Notes: generated from the sequence alone by a model not told the origin. A stretch of DNA of 64,000 nucleotides from Blastococcus aggregatus (GCF_900221005.1 NZ_OBQI01000001.1:992001-1056000); one strand, 5' to 3'. Positions 24,826-33,036 are shown, counted from the stretch's first letter. A program made the numbers and translations.

Positions 24826-25038
24826 CTAGGGGAACAGAGGTCGGGGGGCGCTCACGAAGGTCCAGAACGCGCACTCACCAGACCGCCCGATGCAGGGCGG
24901 GAGGGTCGAGTGCTGGCGGATGAACGCCCGCTGGCCGTACTGGTCTCGCCAGTAGCCAGCCTTCGGGCACCGCTGTCCTGTCTTCCAAGCGCCTCCCGGA
25001 CCGAGCGGGGCACCGAGACGTCGCGTGTAGCGGGCCAC
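24826..25038 (-). CDS. YjzC-like small cysteine-rich protein
   Basis: A 70-residue protein with the pattern of small YjzC-type zinc-ribbon proteins: KTGQRCPKAGYWRD, then a short loop with LPPC, and a C-terminal ECAFWTFV. In the family the Cys before Pro-x-Gly-x-Trp is typical. GTG 25038 has GGGAGAGG upstream at a suitable distance. It is divergent from the 25069 gene with only 30 bp between them, so the promoters must overlap. Function of the family is unknown. Confidence 0.55.
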   Translation of the reverse strand: MARYTRRLGAPLGPGGAWKTGQRCPKAGYWRDQYGQRAFIRQHSTLPPCIGRSGECAFWTFVSAPRPLFP

Positions 25039-25068
25039 GGATCACCGCCTCTCCCGTGGAAGGAGTGG

Positions 25069-25266
25069 ATGACCTTGCAGACGAACTTGTGCCGGGGGAC
25101 CGCGACACCGCTGCTGTCGTGCTCGTGCGGAAGTCAGTGGTGGACCCTGGATGGTCCCGACGCCACGACGCCGCCGCAGGTCACGCTGGGGCGCGACGGC
25201 ACGATCGGCGGGTACGTGGGCGTCGTTCGATGTGGGGACTGCGGCCGGCCAGCTCCGGTGGGCTGA
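25069..25266 (+). CDS. Small zinc-ribbon-like protein
   Basis: A 65-residue protein with two CxCG/CxxCG-type knuckles: LSCSCGSQWWTLDGP and VVRCGDCGRPAPVG, about 38 residues apart, with strands between them (QVTLGRDGTIGGYVGVV). This is the layout of a zinc ribbon. ATG 25069 is well supported by AAGGAG 4 bases upstream. It is divergent from the YjzC-like gene. A regulatory or anti-defence role is possible but nothing in the sequence shows it. Confidence 0.6.
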   Translation: MTLQTNLCRGTATPLLSCSCGSQWWTLDGPDATTPPQVTLGRDGTIGGYVGVVRCGDCGRPAPVG

Positions 25267-25426
25267 CGACAGCGGTCGAGCATCGAGCCGCCCGGGGTGT
25301 CCGGGCATTCCGGGTCCTTGTGCGTTGGAGGCGTCAGGTCGGGGGGCGAGTCCAACCTCTGGGCCTCTCGACGGTAGCCGAACACGCGTGCGAACCAAGC
25401 GCGACGCGCCGACATGTCGACACGAA

Positions 25427-25498
25427 ATGCAACCAAGCGGGACCTCGGAGCTACCACGAGGTCCCGCTCAGTTGCATGGAGCGGGGGCCAACCCGCTC
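25427..25498. other. Structured region, possible small RNA or attenuator
   Basis: A long hairpin joins 25427-25433 with 25471-25477 and 25436-25447 with 25457-25468. It is followed at once by a second hairpin, 25479-25485 with 25492-25498. The arms CCCGCTC at 25463 and 25492 can both pair with the GAGCGGG at 25479, so two alternative folds exist. It lies in a gene-free stretch 160 bp after the zinc-ribbon gene; it may simply be its terminator. Confidence 0.45.
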
Positions 25499-25916
25499 AA
25501 GACGTCCTCCAACGGACGGATCCCAGCATGCCCGGTTCGGGTGACGTTGTCACGTGACAGGACGGTGTCGCGTACACCACTTTCCCCGCTTACGTCCACC
25601 GCTTGTGCACAACGTGATCCACAGGATGGCGGCTGGATGCGCCGCGGGCAGCCTGGGGTCAGCAGCGCCCGGGGGACGCCGTCATGCCCACCTCGTCGGT
25701 GCTCTCGAGCGCCGCGTCGCGCAGCAGCGGGAGCAGCGCCTCAGCCGCGGCCCACGTCAGGGTGATGGTCGCGGCCGCCGTCGTGAGGGCGATGACGGCG
25801 TCGGACCCCTCGGGGCGATCTGGGTGCGGTCACCGTCGTGCTCGGCGGTGGCGCTGCACCACGCCGGGTGTACGGGGGTGGCGATCTGCTGACGACCGCG
25901 CCTTGGGCACGGGTCC
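25499..25916. other. Gene-free stretch
   Basis: About 420 bp between the structured region and the end of the 25917 recombinase. Only a short start-less hydrophobic frame (DAVIALTTAAATITLTWAAAEALLPLL, minus strand around 25680-25800) looks protein-like, perhaps a gene fragment. I can support no gene. Confidence 0.4.
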
Positions 25917-27635
25917 TCATCCAGCCGCAGCGACCCGGCGGCTCAACAGGCGCCGTGCAGGGTCGTTGACCCGGCGGTCCTCGGCGCGTGCGTAGCCGAT
26001 CAGAACCTGCACGCTCTTGTGCTTGGTGATCTTCTGGATCTCCGGGATGGGGAAGCCCAGGCGGATCAGCTCGGTCACCAGTCCGATTCGGAGGCTGTGC
26101 GCGCCGTACTTGCCCGGGTCGAGGCCGATGCGTGAGACGTAGAGCTGCACGAGCGCGTTGATGGCCTCGCCGGAGAGCGACTGGAAGCGGTCGCGCCCTG
26201 GGACCCGGTCGATGCTGTCGTGCCGGTCGACGGGGGCGAACACCGGCCAGTCGGGGATGACCTCCTCGGGCGGCCCACCGACGATGCGAGCGACGGCGGT
26301 GCGCCAGGCGTGCAGCGCGCGGCCTGGGTTGAGCACGTCGGTGGGATCGGGAGAGACCGGAACCGACACCAGGGTGTCCTCCGCCTCCCCGTCCTGGTTG
26401 GTCTTGGACCACTTCAGGTCGATGACGAAGCCCTCCTCGTCGATCGAGTCGAAGTGCTCCCAGCGCAGGTAGCTCAGGTTCGACCGACGCATCGCGGTGA
26501 TCCACCCGGTCGTCAGCACAGCCTCATCGCGCACTTGACCGAGCGTCGGGGCGGCCAGCGCCAGCAGCACCTGGCGCAGCTCTCCGTCGCTGGCACCGGC
26601 CAGGGCCGTGCGTCCGGCGAGTCCGGCCAGCCGCCGGACCGCCTTCGCGACGCCCTGCTTGGTCAGCGGCCTGCGCTCGACCGACGTCGCCTCGGCCCCG
26701 TCCTCGGCGACCGTGGTCGCTGTCCGTGGCACCGCGAGCAGCGGCGTGTCCGGCGCGAGCACGCCGTTCTCCCCGGCCAGTTGCCGCAGCTGGACGGCGA
26801 GCAGCTCCACCGGGCAGGTCGCCGGGTCGCCGGTCGCGGCGAACACCACCTCGACCTCGCCGGAGGCGCCCTTGTGCGGGCTGGGCAGCCGGACGATGGC
26901 CTCGCGGCGCGTGAGTTCGACTCGCCCGCAGGTCAGCCGAGCGAGGACCCCGGCCCCGGCCGCCGGCCGGGACGCCAGCAGGGCCAGCGCCCGATCACGG
27001 GCGACACCGGGCTCGACGGTGCGGACCTCCCGGACGATGCGCTCGAGCTTGGCCCGGTCGATGGCCGCCTTGCGGCAGTCCTTGTGCACACCGAAGGTGC
27101 GCCGGATGCCGCGGACGACGTTGCTGACGTACCGGTCGTCGGAGGGCCGAGGGAACCGGTTCGACGCGTGGTAGCGGTTGATGGCCGTCAGATGGACACC
27201 CATCGACTGCGGTCGCAGCTTGCCGCGCTGCGGCTTGCCCTCGTCGGTGAACAGCACCTCGCCCGCCTCGTTGTAGGCCAGCGCCAGCGAGGTCAGGTAG
27301 GCGCCGACGACGACCGGTTCGGCTGGGAGGGCGGCCACGCCCCGCTCCTCGCACCAGTCGCAGAACGCCTGCCAGGCCGCGTCGTAGTTGCGCTGGGTGT
27401 TGGAGGCCAGCGCCCTCTGGCTCAGCTCGACACTGTGGAGGGCGTGGACGCCGAGCTTCGTTAGCGTCTCCGCGTCGACCTCCGGCAGCGGCATCATCGG
27501 CGCCATCCGCGGTGACACGATCCCGCGGCCCGCGAGCAGCGACGCCATCGTCTCGTCGACGAGCTCGCCGACGACGATCTCGCCCAAGTCGTCGGTGACG
27601 GCGGTCGAGAGGGGCACGGGCAGGGTGGTCGTCAC
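25917..27635 (-). CDS. Long tyrosine recombinase, third of the same layout
   Basis: A 572-residue recombinase with the same order as the 20632 and 22113 proteins. The core-binding domain is SNTQRNYDAAWQAFCDWCEERGVAALPAEPVVVGAYLTSLA, about 100-140. A degenerate catalytic-like segment (ARDRALALLASRPAAGAGVLARLTC) follows. The complete catalytic part then has ITAMRRSNLSYLRWEHF (Arg near 381), GAHSLRIGLVTELIRLGF near 513, KHKSV and the Tyr in LIGYARAED near 547. GTG 27635 is chosen because AAGGAG lies 5 bases upstream and the longer frame adds unlikely sequence. It faces the recombinase trio and may be its partner. Confidence 0.82.
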   Translation of the reverse strand: MTTTLPVPLSTAVTDDLGEIVVGELVDETMASLLAGRGIVSPRMAPMMPLPEVDAETLTKLGVHALHSVELSQRALASNTQRNYDAAWQAFCDWCEERGVAALPAEPVVVGAYLTSLALAYNEAGEVLFTDEGKPQRGKLRPQSMGVHLTAINRYHASNRFPRPSDDRYVSNVVRGIRRTFGVHKDCRKAAIDRAKLERIVREVRTVEPGVARDRALALLASRPAAGAGVLARLTCGRVELTRREAIVRLPSPHKGASGEVEVVFAATGDPATCPVELLAVQLRQLAGENGVLAPDTPLLAVPRTATTVAEDGAEATSVERRPLTKQGVAKAVRRLAGLAGRTALAGASDGELRQVLLALAAPTLGQVRDEAVLTTGWITAMRRSNLSYLRWEHFDSIDEEGFVIDLKWSKTNQDGEAEDTLVSVPVSPDPTDVLNPGRALHAWRTAVARIVGGPPEEVIPDWPVFAPVDRHDSIDRVPGRDRFQSLSGEAINALVQLYVSRIGLDPGKYGAHSLRIGLVTELIRLGFPIPEIQKITKHKSVQVLIGYARAEDRRVNDPARRLLSRRVAAAG

Positions 27636-27998
27636 CGGGTCTCCTTCAGGTCGGACGCTGCGCGCCGCGAGGCGACAACCGTGCGCCGGTGCCTGGGTGC
27701 GGCATTCGTCGCCGGTTGTCGCCCTCACTGGGCGTGGACAGCAACGACCGTCCGGCTGACCTGGGCAAATGCACGGAACCGACCACTTTGGGACCGGCAC
27801 TTTTCTCCGAAGCAGAGGCCAGGGTTGTCCCAACCAGGGCCGCCACTTCTGGGGTCATCCGCGGTCACCGGGCGCCCGTCATGGGCCGGCAGTAGCTCCG
27901 CGGCGGTCGGTGCGCCCTACGTCACACACGGTCGACTGCCGTACCGCACACGCTCCGCACCGTCCGGGTCGTCATCACCGACGACCCCAGGAGACACC
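27636..27998. promoter_or_regulatory. Divergent promoter region
   Basis: A 363-bp non-coding gap between the divergent 25917 recombinase and the 27999 gene must hold both promoters. It contains less GC-rich stretches around 27765-27815, but I could not fix -35/-10 boxes. No gene is supported here. Confidence 0.4.
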
Positions 27999-28520
27999 GT
28001 GAACGACCGCATCACCATGATCGAGTCCATCCACGCTCGGCTTACCGAGCTCAGCCCGGAGGGCACGAACGTCATCGACGACCCCGCGTGCATCAGCGTG
28101 CTGATGAGCATGACGCCCGATTCCGAGGTCACCCGCAACGGCGACCGCTGGGTGGAGAGCCGCAGCGAGCGCCTGAGCGCCGGCCACACCGTCTATGCCG
28201 TCATCTCCCGGCAGGCGGACGGCGAGCTCCGCGTCGCCGCCCACACCGACGTCTGGGCGGCGAACGCCGAGCGGTCTCGCCTCAACGAGGTCGTCCTCGG
28301 CCGGGCGCGTGGCGTCCGGATCCGCAACATGAACGCCCTCCAGCTTCTGCACCGCATCGTCGTCAACGAACACGGCGCCGTCTTCCATGTCGGCGGGCTC
28401 TACCTCGACGCTCACAGCGGTCGCATCGTCATCGATCTGCTGGACCTCGACGAGGACGACAACCCCATCCCCGGAACCGAGTGCGGCGTTTACAGCCTCG
28501 ACGGCTGGGAGGTGCACTGA
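27999..28520 (+). CDS. Hypothetical protein
   Basis: A 173-residue soluble protein I do not recognise. It has an N-terminal helix (ITMIESIHARLTELS), a strand-rich middle (HTVYAVISRQADGELRVAAHTDVWAA), and an acidic C-terminus (IVIDLLDLDEDDNPIPGTE). No catalytic motif. GTG 27999 has AGGAG 5 bases upstream, and a strong terminator at 28539-28569 ends the unit, so the gene is well delimited. It stands alone between the recombinase and the NurA gene. Confidence 0.62.
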   Translation: MNDRITMIESIHARLTELSPEGTNVIDDPACISVLMSMTPDSEVTRNGDRWVESRSERLSAGHTVYAVISRQADGELRVAAHTDVWAANAERSRLNEVVLGRARGVRIRNMNALQLLHRIVVNEHGAVFHVGGLYLDAHSGRIVIDLLDLDEDDNPIPGTECGVYSLDGWEVH

Positions 28521-28538
28521 CCCGCACAACCGCTGCGG

Positions 28539-28569
28539 ACAGCCCCCACAGGCGCCCTGTGGGGGCTGT
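28539..28569 (+). terminator. Hairpin terminator with T-rich tail
   Basis: A perfect 14-bp stem (28539-28552 with 28556-28569) with a 3-base loop, then TTGTCT. It lies 18 bases after the stop of the 27999 gene. Confidence 0.88.
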
Positions 28570-28715
28570 TTGTCTGCGCGTCCAGGCGGTCCACGTCGGC
28601 GTCAGCCGGGCCCCGCCCGGCTCCTGAACCCGAATGCGGTCCGCCGGCCAAGCGGCACGTTGTCGCCGCCCGCGGGTCACCGCGGCGCCGCTCAATCGAG
28701 CCGATGGAGGCACCC

Positions 28716-29666
28716 ATGCCCGAGATCCCGACGACGACCCGGACCACCGGAACCGCCGCCACTTCCTCGCCGAGACACCGCAGCAGGCTCCACGGCCTCG
28801 GCTACAACCTGCCCGATGTGTTCAAGGCGGGCTGGAACGGCGGAGGAGCCGCGACGAGCACCGGGCACCGACGGGTGGTCCGCACGGTGGACCCAGTCGC
28901 TCGCGACATCAGCCGAGTGCTGCCGTTGCCTGTGATCGGCTTCGCCGACGGTGTCCAGACAAGGTCCTTGCTCCGGCACGTGGAGCACCGGCCCGTTTCG
29001 CTGGTCTGGGTGGCAGCCGGCGCCGTTCACGCACCAAGCGCGACCCTGTTGGAGTTCCGCCAGCGGCTCGAACTGGTCGGCTCCGCCGCGGACGGCGCGG
29101 TCCTCGCCGGGCTGAGCAGGGCGGGCCGGGGACTGCCGTTCCACCTGCTTGAGGAGCTCACCCCGTGGGGCGTCGCCGTCGCCACACAAGCCCTCGTCGA
29201 CGAATGGCGGCAGGGGCTCGAGCGGGATGTCATTGCGAGCACGGCGATCCCCGAGGGCAAGTACCTCATCGTGGATGGATCGATCCGGCGGTACGCCTGC
29301 GACGGGTTGGTCGGCGTCGTCAAGGCTGTGGAAGATACGCAGTACCTCGGAGATGAGTCCGCACTGCCAGACAAAGCCGGCTGGCGCAGCCCAGTCTTCA
29401 GTCTGCCCGCCAGAACCACCTCGGAGCGCGCCGTCGTCTCCACGTACCTCCGGCTGCACAGCTCGCCCGGTACCGAGAGCTGGTCGCACGGCCTGATCCG
29501 GCTTGAGGCCCATGACCCGGAGACGCTGGACGCGGCGTGCGCGCTGGCGCTGCGGCACCGGCAGTCACGGGGGTCGGGTGATCCACGGTGGGCGACCCAC
29601 CTCGAGGGCATGCACCGGGCCGAGGAGGTTCTCAAGGCCTTCCGGCACCCCTTCCTGGAGTGGTGA
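28716..29666 (+). CDS. NurA-domain nuclease
   Basis: A 316-residue protein whose middle matches the NurA nuclease fold. The first acidic motif is VIGFADGVQTR (Asp near 78), followed by the strand RPVSLVWVAAGAV. The second is YLIVDGSIRR (Asp near 187), followed by DGLVGVVKAVEDTQYLG (Lys near 203). In NurA the two Asp residues bind the catalytic metal for 5'-3' DNA degradation. ATG 28716 is chosen because GGAGG lies 5 bases upstream; an earlier ATG at 28704 contains that site. NurA normally works with the HerA translocase, which is absent here. A bidirectional terminator follows. Confidence 0.68.
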   Translation: MPEIPTTTRTTGTAATSSPRHRSRLHGLGYNLPDVFKAGWNGGGAATSTGHRRVVRTVDPVARDISRVLPLPVIGFADGVQTRSLLRHVEHRPVSLVWVAAGAVHAPSATLLEFRQRLELVGSAADGAVLAGLSRAGRGLPFHLLEELTPWGVAVATQALVDEWRQGLERDVIASTAIPEGKYLIVDGSIRRYACDGLVGVVKAVEDTQYLGDESALPDKAGWRSPVFSLPARTTSERAVVSTYLRLHSSPGTESWSHGLIRLEAHDPETLDAACALALRHRQSRGSGDPRWATHLEGMHRAEEVLKAFRHPFLEW

Positions 29667-29697
29667 CCGGCGGCCCGCCCCACTGACGACGATCAGG

Positions 29698-29728
29698 AAT
29701 GGCCCCCGCCAGGTCGACGGGGGCCATT
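29698..29728. terminator. Bidirectional hairpin terminator
   Basis: A perfect 11-bp stem (29698-29708 with 29718-29728) lies between the convergent NurA gene and the 29739 gene. Confidence 0.8.
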
Positions 29729-29738
29729 CGGTCTTGCG

Positions 29739-30140
29739 CTACGCCGAGACGCGGTGGGGCCGGATCACGTCGATCCGCTCTGATGCGATCCCGTTCTGCA
29801 GCTGGCAGGACCGGCAGCTGAGCAGATCGTCATCGTGTTCCTCGGCCCACCATGTGGCTTCTTCCAGCAGGAGCTGAGGATGCAGAAGAGGCCAACGGGT
29901 GGGGAAGTCGTGCTCCAACTCCGCCTCGATGAGGACGGCCTGGCGTGCCAGGGCGTCCGCGTCGTCGGGAAGGCGGTGCTTGGTGCGCTCCACCACCAGC
30001 CGTGACAAGAGCCTCAGCGTGCCAACCAGAGCCTGCCAGTCCTGCTCTCGCACCTGCCGGGGAGAAGGAAACTGGCGGGCACTGCGTTGGCGAGCCACCG
30101 GGGCTTGCGCCGGGCGGCCGGTCTGAATCGGTTGAGGCAT
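29739..30140 (-). CDS. Hypothetical protein
   Basis: A 133-residue protein I do not recognise. A basic Pro/Arg-rich N-terminus is followed by helices (WQALVGTLRLLSRLVVERTKHRL, DADALARQAVLIEAELEHDFPTRWPLLHPQLLLEEATWWAEEHDDD) and a CxxC near the end (LLSCRSCQLQNG). ATG 30140 has GGAGGG about 7 bases upstream. The all-helical character with a terminal CxxC could suit a small DNA- or metal-binding protein. It is convergent with the NurA gene. Confidence 0.58.
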   Translation of the reverse strand: MPQPIQTGRPAQAPVARQRSARQFPSPRQVREQDWQALVGTLRLLSRLVVERTKHRLPDDADALARQAVLIEAELEHDFPTRWPLLHPQLLLEEATWWAEEHDDDLLSCRSCQLQNGIASERIDVIRPHRVSA

Positions 30141-30372
30141 GTGGTGCCCTCCGAAGAGGAGGCGCGTGCCGGAACGCTGATGCCCCGGCGATCCGCGCGG
30201 GACATGTTGGTGTCCACGGCGGACCGTCGCGGCGCCCCGCCTGCGCGCAACCAGGAGAGTCAGATCGCGCCAGATCAGTGGTCACTCGAGAACGCGGTGA
30301 CGCTGCGGTGGCCCGCTGCCGACGGCGGCTGCCACGGTCGCTGCAAAGCTGCTCCTGGGGCACACTGCAGAT

Positions 30373-30759
30373 GTGGAGACGGCGGCGAGCACGCAGGCGC
30401 GGCGTCTCGCCGACCACAGGACCCGCCTGCTCAACGACGGAGCGCTCATCGTGCCGGACAGCGGGGAGAAGAGGGACTCCGGCCGCAGTCCTGCGGGCAC
30501 GGCGCTGTTCACGGTGCAGGACGCCGGGCAGACCCTTGCGCCCGCATTCCAGTTCGCTGCGGACGGCTCCCCGCGCCCAGAGCTGCGACCGCTCGTCTCA
30601 ACCCTGACTGCCGGCGGCGTCGACGGCTGGCAGCTGTGGAGCTGGTTGACCGCCAGCAGCAGCTACCTGTCCGGAGGTGTCCCACAGGAAGTGGCGTGTA
30701 CGCAGCCGGAGCGTGCCCTCCGCGCCGCCGAGCGGTTCGTCGCAACGAGCGCGCCCTAG
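30373..30759 (+). CDS. MbcA/ParS/Xre-type antitoxin-like protein
   Basis: A 128-residue protein whose C-terminal half resembles the toxin-binding domain of MbcA/ParS/Xre antitoxins (DUF2384 type): LAPAFQFAADGSPRPELRPLVSTL, then GWQLWSWLTASSSYLSGGVPQEV and a final helix. The N-terminal part (TQARRLADHRTRLL) would hold the DNA-binding helices. GTG 30373 is the first good start. The cognate RES-domain toxin is not found on either side; the next gene encodes only 66 residues. A decayed second copy lies at 19852-20091. The 30141-30372 gap has no supported gene. Confidence 0.6.
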   Translation: METAASTQARRLADHRTRLLNDGALIVPDSGEKRDSGRSPAGTALFTVQDAGQTLAPAFQFAADGSPRPELRPLVSTLTAGGVDGWQLWSWLTASSSYLSGGVPQEVACTQPERALRAAERFVATSAP

Positions 30760-30813
30760 GTACGGCTGGTCGGGCGATGGTTCGACCTGAACGACCCGTC
30801 AGAGGAGCCGCTG

Positions 30814-31014
30814 GTGCCACACATCGACCTACCGGCTGACCTGAACCTCGTCGACGACGACGGCCTGAACCTGGCTCGAGTATTCCTGACAGATGCGCCC
30901 ACCGCTGGCGCTGTCGTCGTCGCCGGCACCGCAACGGCGTGGTCCTGGGTCGTCGTCGAAGACGTCGGCGACGGATGGGTGCGCTTCCGGCCCACCGCTG
31001 CTCCCGGCGGCTAG
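30814..31014 (+). CDS. Small hypothetical protein
   Basis: A 66-residue acidic protein: VPHIDLPADLNLVDDDGLNLARVFLTDAP, then AGAVVVAGTATAWSWVVVEDVGDGWVRFRP. The alternating strands suggest a small beta-barrel. GTG 30814 has AGAGGAG 6 bases upstream, a strong reason to accept it. It follows the antitoxin-like gene by 54 bp and is probably co-transcribed. It does not resemble a known toxin. The following 230 bp to 31245 hold no supported gene. Confidence 0.5.
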   Translation: MPHIDLPADLNLVDDDGLNLARVFLTDAPTAGAVVVAGTATAWSWVVVEDVGDGWVRFRPTAAPGG

Positions 31015-31245
31015 GTGAGGACGGTGGCGTAGCGCGGGACTCGTGTCGACCGGGCCAGCGTCGAGCAGCTCGGGCTCAAGCGGCAGCCGCACGTCGCTGG
31101 GCGCTGTCGTGCAAGTCCTCGATCCATGCCGCCGTGAGGCCGGGCAGCAGCCCACGGGCACGACCAAATCGTCGGGCACGAGCGGGGCGGTGGGTTCGAT
31201 GCGGGACGGATGCGCGGCAGTCGTCCACTTCGTCTGTGCAGCCAA

Positions 31246-31627
31246 TCAGGTGGCGGCTGGGGTGAGGCTGAAGGCGGCGCGCTCAAGGTAGGCCCACAAC
31301 TGCGCCTCGTGGGTCGGCGCTCAGTCGCAGGTCCTTGACCGCGGCCCGCATGTGCCTGACCCACCGGTCGCGGGTGTCTTCGTCCATGCGGAAGGTGGCG
31401 TGCCGCATCCGCAGCCGAGGGTGTCCGCGCAGTTCGCTGTACCTACGGGGTCCGCCCCAGTACTGGGCCAGGAAGGCGGTCATCCGCTCGCGAGCCGGGC
31501 CCAGGTCGGCGGGGTACATGGCGCGCAGGACGGGGTCGGTGGCGACGCCGTCGTAGAAGCGGTCGACGAGCCGGACGAAGGTGTCCTGCCCGCCGACCGC
31601 TTCGTAGAACGAGGGGGCGTCGATCAC
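31246..31627 (-). pseudogene. Truncated haemoglobin (group II type), frameshifted near the C-terminus
   Basis: The first ~100 residues are a clear group II truncated globin: [23 protein letters not shown], then [32 protein letters not shown] with the proximal-His helix, and [20 protein letters not shown]. The frame then ends early at 31283. One base fewer in the GGG run at 31311-31313 restores the family C-terminus ([20 protein letters not shown]) and a stop at 31246. It is therefore either a fresh frameshift mutation or a sequencing error. The GTG start overlaps the sulfurtransferase stop (GTGA). The protein would bind O2 or NO. Confidence 0.85.
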
Positions 31628-32457
31628 TTCTCGATCGGGACGCCGACCAGGGAGCCGTACTCGACCCAGGAGCCGTCGTAGTTCTTCACCTGCGGCTGGT
31701 CCAGGAGCTCGCGCAGCACGAACCAGGTGTGCGCGCTGCGCTCACCGACGCGGCAGTAGACGATCGTGTCCTGCTGTCCGGACAGGTCCACACCGGCGCC
31801 GGTGTAGAGCGCGCGCAGCTCCTCATCGGAGCGGAAGGTGCCGTCCTCGGCGGCAGCCTTCGACCACGGCACGTTGACCGAGGTAGGGACGTGGCCGCCG
31901 ACCTGCGGCTGCTCCTGGGGGAAGGAGGCCGGCGCGAGGATCTCGCCGGAGAACTCCTGCGGGGAGCGGACGTCCACGATGGTCTTGGAGCCGATGGAGG
32001 CGACCACCTCGTCCCGGAAGGCGCGGATGGCGGGGTCGGCGTCCTGAGCGACGTAGGTGGTCGTCGGCCGGGAGACCGGCTCGGTGTCCAGTGGGCGACC
32101 GTCGAGCTCCCAGCGCTTGCGGCCGCCGTCGAGCAGACGGACGTCACGGTGGCCGTAGACCTTGAAATACCAGTATGCGTAGGCGGCGAACCAGTTGTTG
32201 TTGCCGCCGTACAGGATGACGGTGTCCTCGGCGGTGACGCCCTTGGCCGACAGCAGGGCCTCGAAGGCGGCCCGGTCGACGAAGTCCCGACGCAGCGGGT
32301 CCTGCAGGTCGGTGCGCCAGTCCAGCGCGACGGCCCCGGGGATGTGGTTGGCGTAGTAGGCGGCGCTGTCCTCGTCAACCTCGACGATGACCACGGCCGG
32401 ATCGGCCAGATGCTTCTCGAGCCAGTCGCCGTCGACGAGCACGTCAGTTCGAGCCAC
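31624..32457 (-). CDS. Thiosulfate sulfurtransferase (CysA2/rhodanese type)
   Basis: A 277-residue two-domain rhodanese closely resembling the mycobacterial CysA2/CysA3 sulfurtransferases: [76 protein letters not shown]. The C-terminal catalytic domain has the active-site loop [14 protein letters not shown] with the persulfide-forming Cys, and ends [19 protein letters not shown]. It transfers sulfane sulfur from thiosulfate to acceptors. GTG 32457 follows AAGGAG. It is coupled to the globin gene downstream. It is metabolic cargo inside the island. Confidence 0.93.
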   Translation of the reverse strand: MARTDVLVDGDWLEKHLADPAVVIVEVDEDSAAYYANHIPGAVALDWRTDLQDPLRRDFVDRAAFEALLSAKGVTAEDTVILYGGNNNWFAAYAYWYFKVYGHRDVRLLDGGRKRWELDGRPLDTEPVSRPTTTYVAQDADPAIRAFRDEVVASIGSKTIVDVRSPQEFSGEILAPASFPQEQPQVGGHVPTSVNVPWSKAAAEDGTFRSDEELRALYTGAGVDLSGQQDTIVYCRVGERSAHTWFVLRELLDQPQVKNYDGSWVEYGSLVGVPIEK

Positions 32458-32577
32458 GATCTCTCCTTCAGATGGGTGGTGCCGGTTGGGTGTGCAGCGC
32501 CGCGTGACGAGCCGGATCGGTGCCGCACGGTTCAGGGGCCACCGAAGGCAGCTGTTGGTACCGCCCGGGCAGCCGGG

Positions 32578-33036
32578 TCAGCGGTCGGTGCGCTTCTGGT
32601 AGCGGGCGGCGCGCTTGGCCGCGGCGGCGTGCTTGCGCTCGGTCTCCCGCCGCTGACGCACGAGGCCGGCCTGGTCCCGGTGCGCCAGGGCGGTGCCCAC
32701 GGGGTAGCCGGCCTTCTTGACGCGGTTCTCGGTGGTCTCGGCGATGTAGGCGGTGCTGTAGATCAGCGCGAGGAAGATGCCCAGGAGGCACATGCCGACG
32801 CGGAGCCCGAAGCTGCCGGGCACGAAGATCATGATCAACGCGATCGGGACGGCGAGCTGCACCATGCTGCGGGCGACGTGGCGCATCCACCAGGTGTCGG
32901 TCGTGGTGTCGAAGAGCACCCACGTGCGGTGGCGTCGGGGCAGCCGGCCGCCGAGGGCGTACCAGAGCCAGCGGTGCGGGGCCGGACGGACGATGGGCTC
33001 GGCCGATTCGCCCGGCTCAGCGGCGGGGGTGGTCAT
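32578..33036 (-). CDS. DUF5313-type membrane protein
   Basis: A 152-residue membrane protein of the actinobacterial DUF5313 type: RPAPHRWLWYALGGRLPRRHRTWVLFDTT near the N-terminus, two central helices (SMVQLAVPIALIMIFVPGS and LRVGMCLLGIFLALIYSTAYIAE), then a basic cytoplasmic tail. ATG 33036 is used; an upstream GTG at 33069 is possible because GGAG sits rather far from the ATG. Palindromes at 33108-33136 lie upstream and may link it to the MarR gene. Function unknown. Confidence 0.72.
   Translation of the reverse strand: MTTPAAEPGESAEPIVRPAPHRWLWYALGGRLPRRHRTWVLFDTTTDTWWMRHVARSMVQLAVPIALIMIFVPGSFGLRVGMCLLGIFLALIYSTAYIAETTENRVKKAGYPVGTALAHRDQAGLVRQRRETERKHAAAAKRAARYQKRTDR

Noticed and set aside
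25427-25498. CRISPR-like repeat structure
   Set aside because: Only two related hairpins occur, without spacers or cas genes. No CRISPR array was found anywhere in the window.
31015-31245. Minus-strand peptide ARGLLPGLTAAWIEDLHDSAQRR as a possible small gene
   Set aside because: No start codon or ribosome site can be attached to it and it ends quickly; it may be a gene scrap but cannot be supported.
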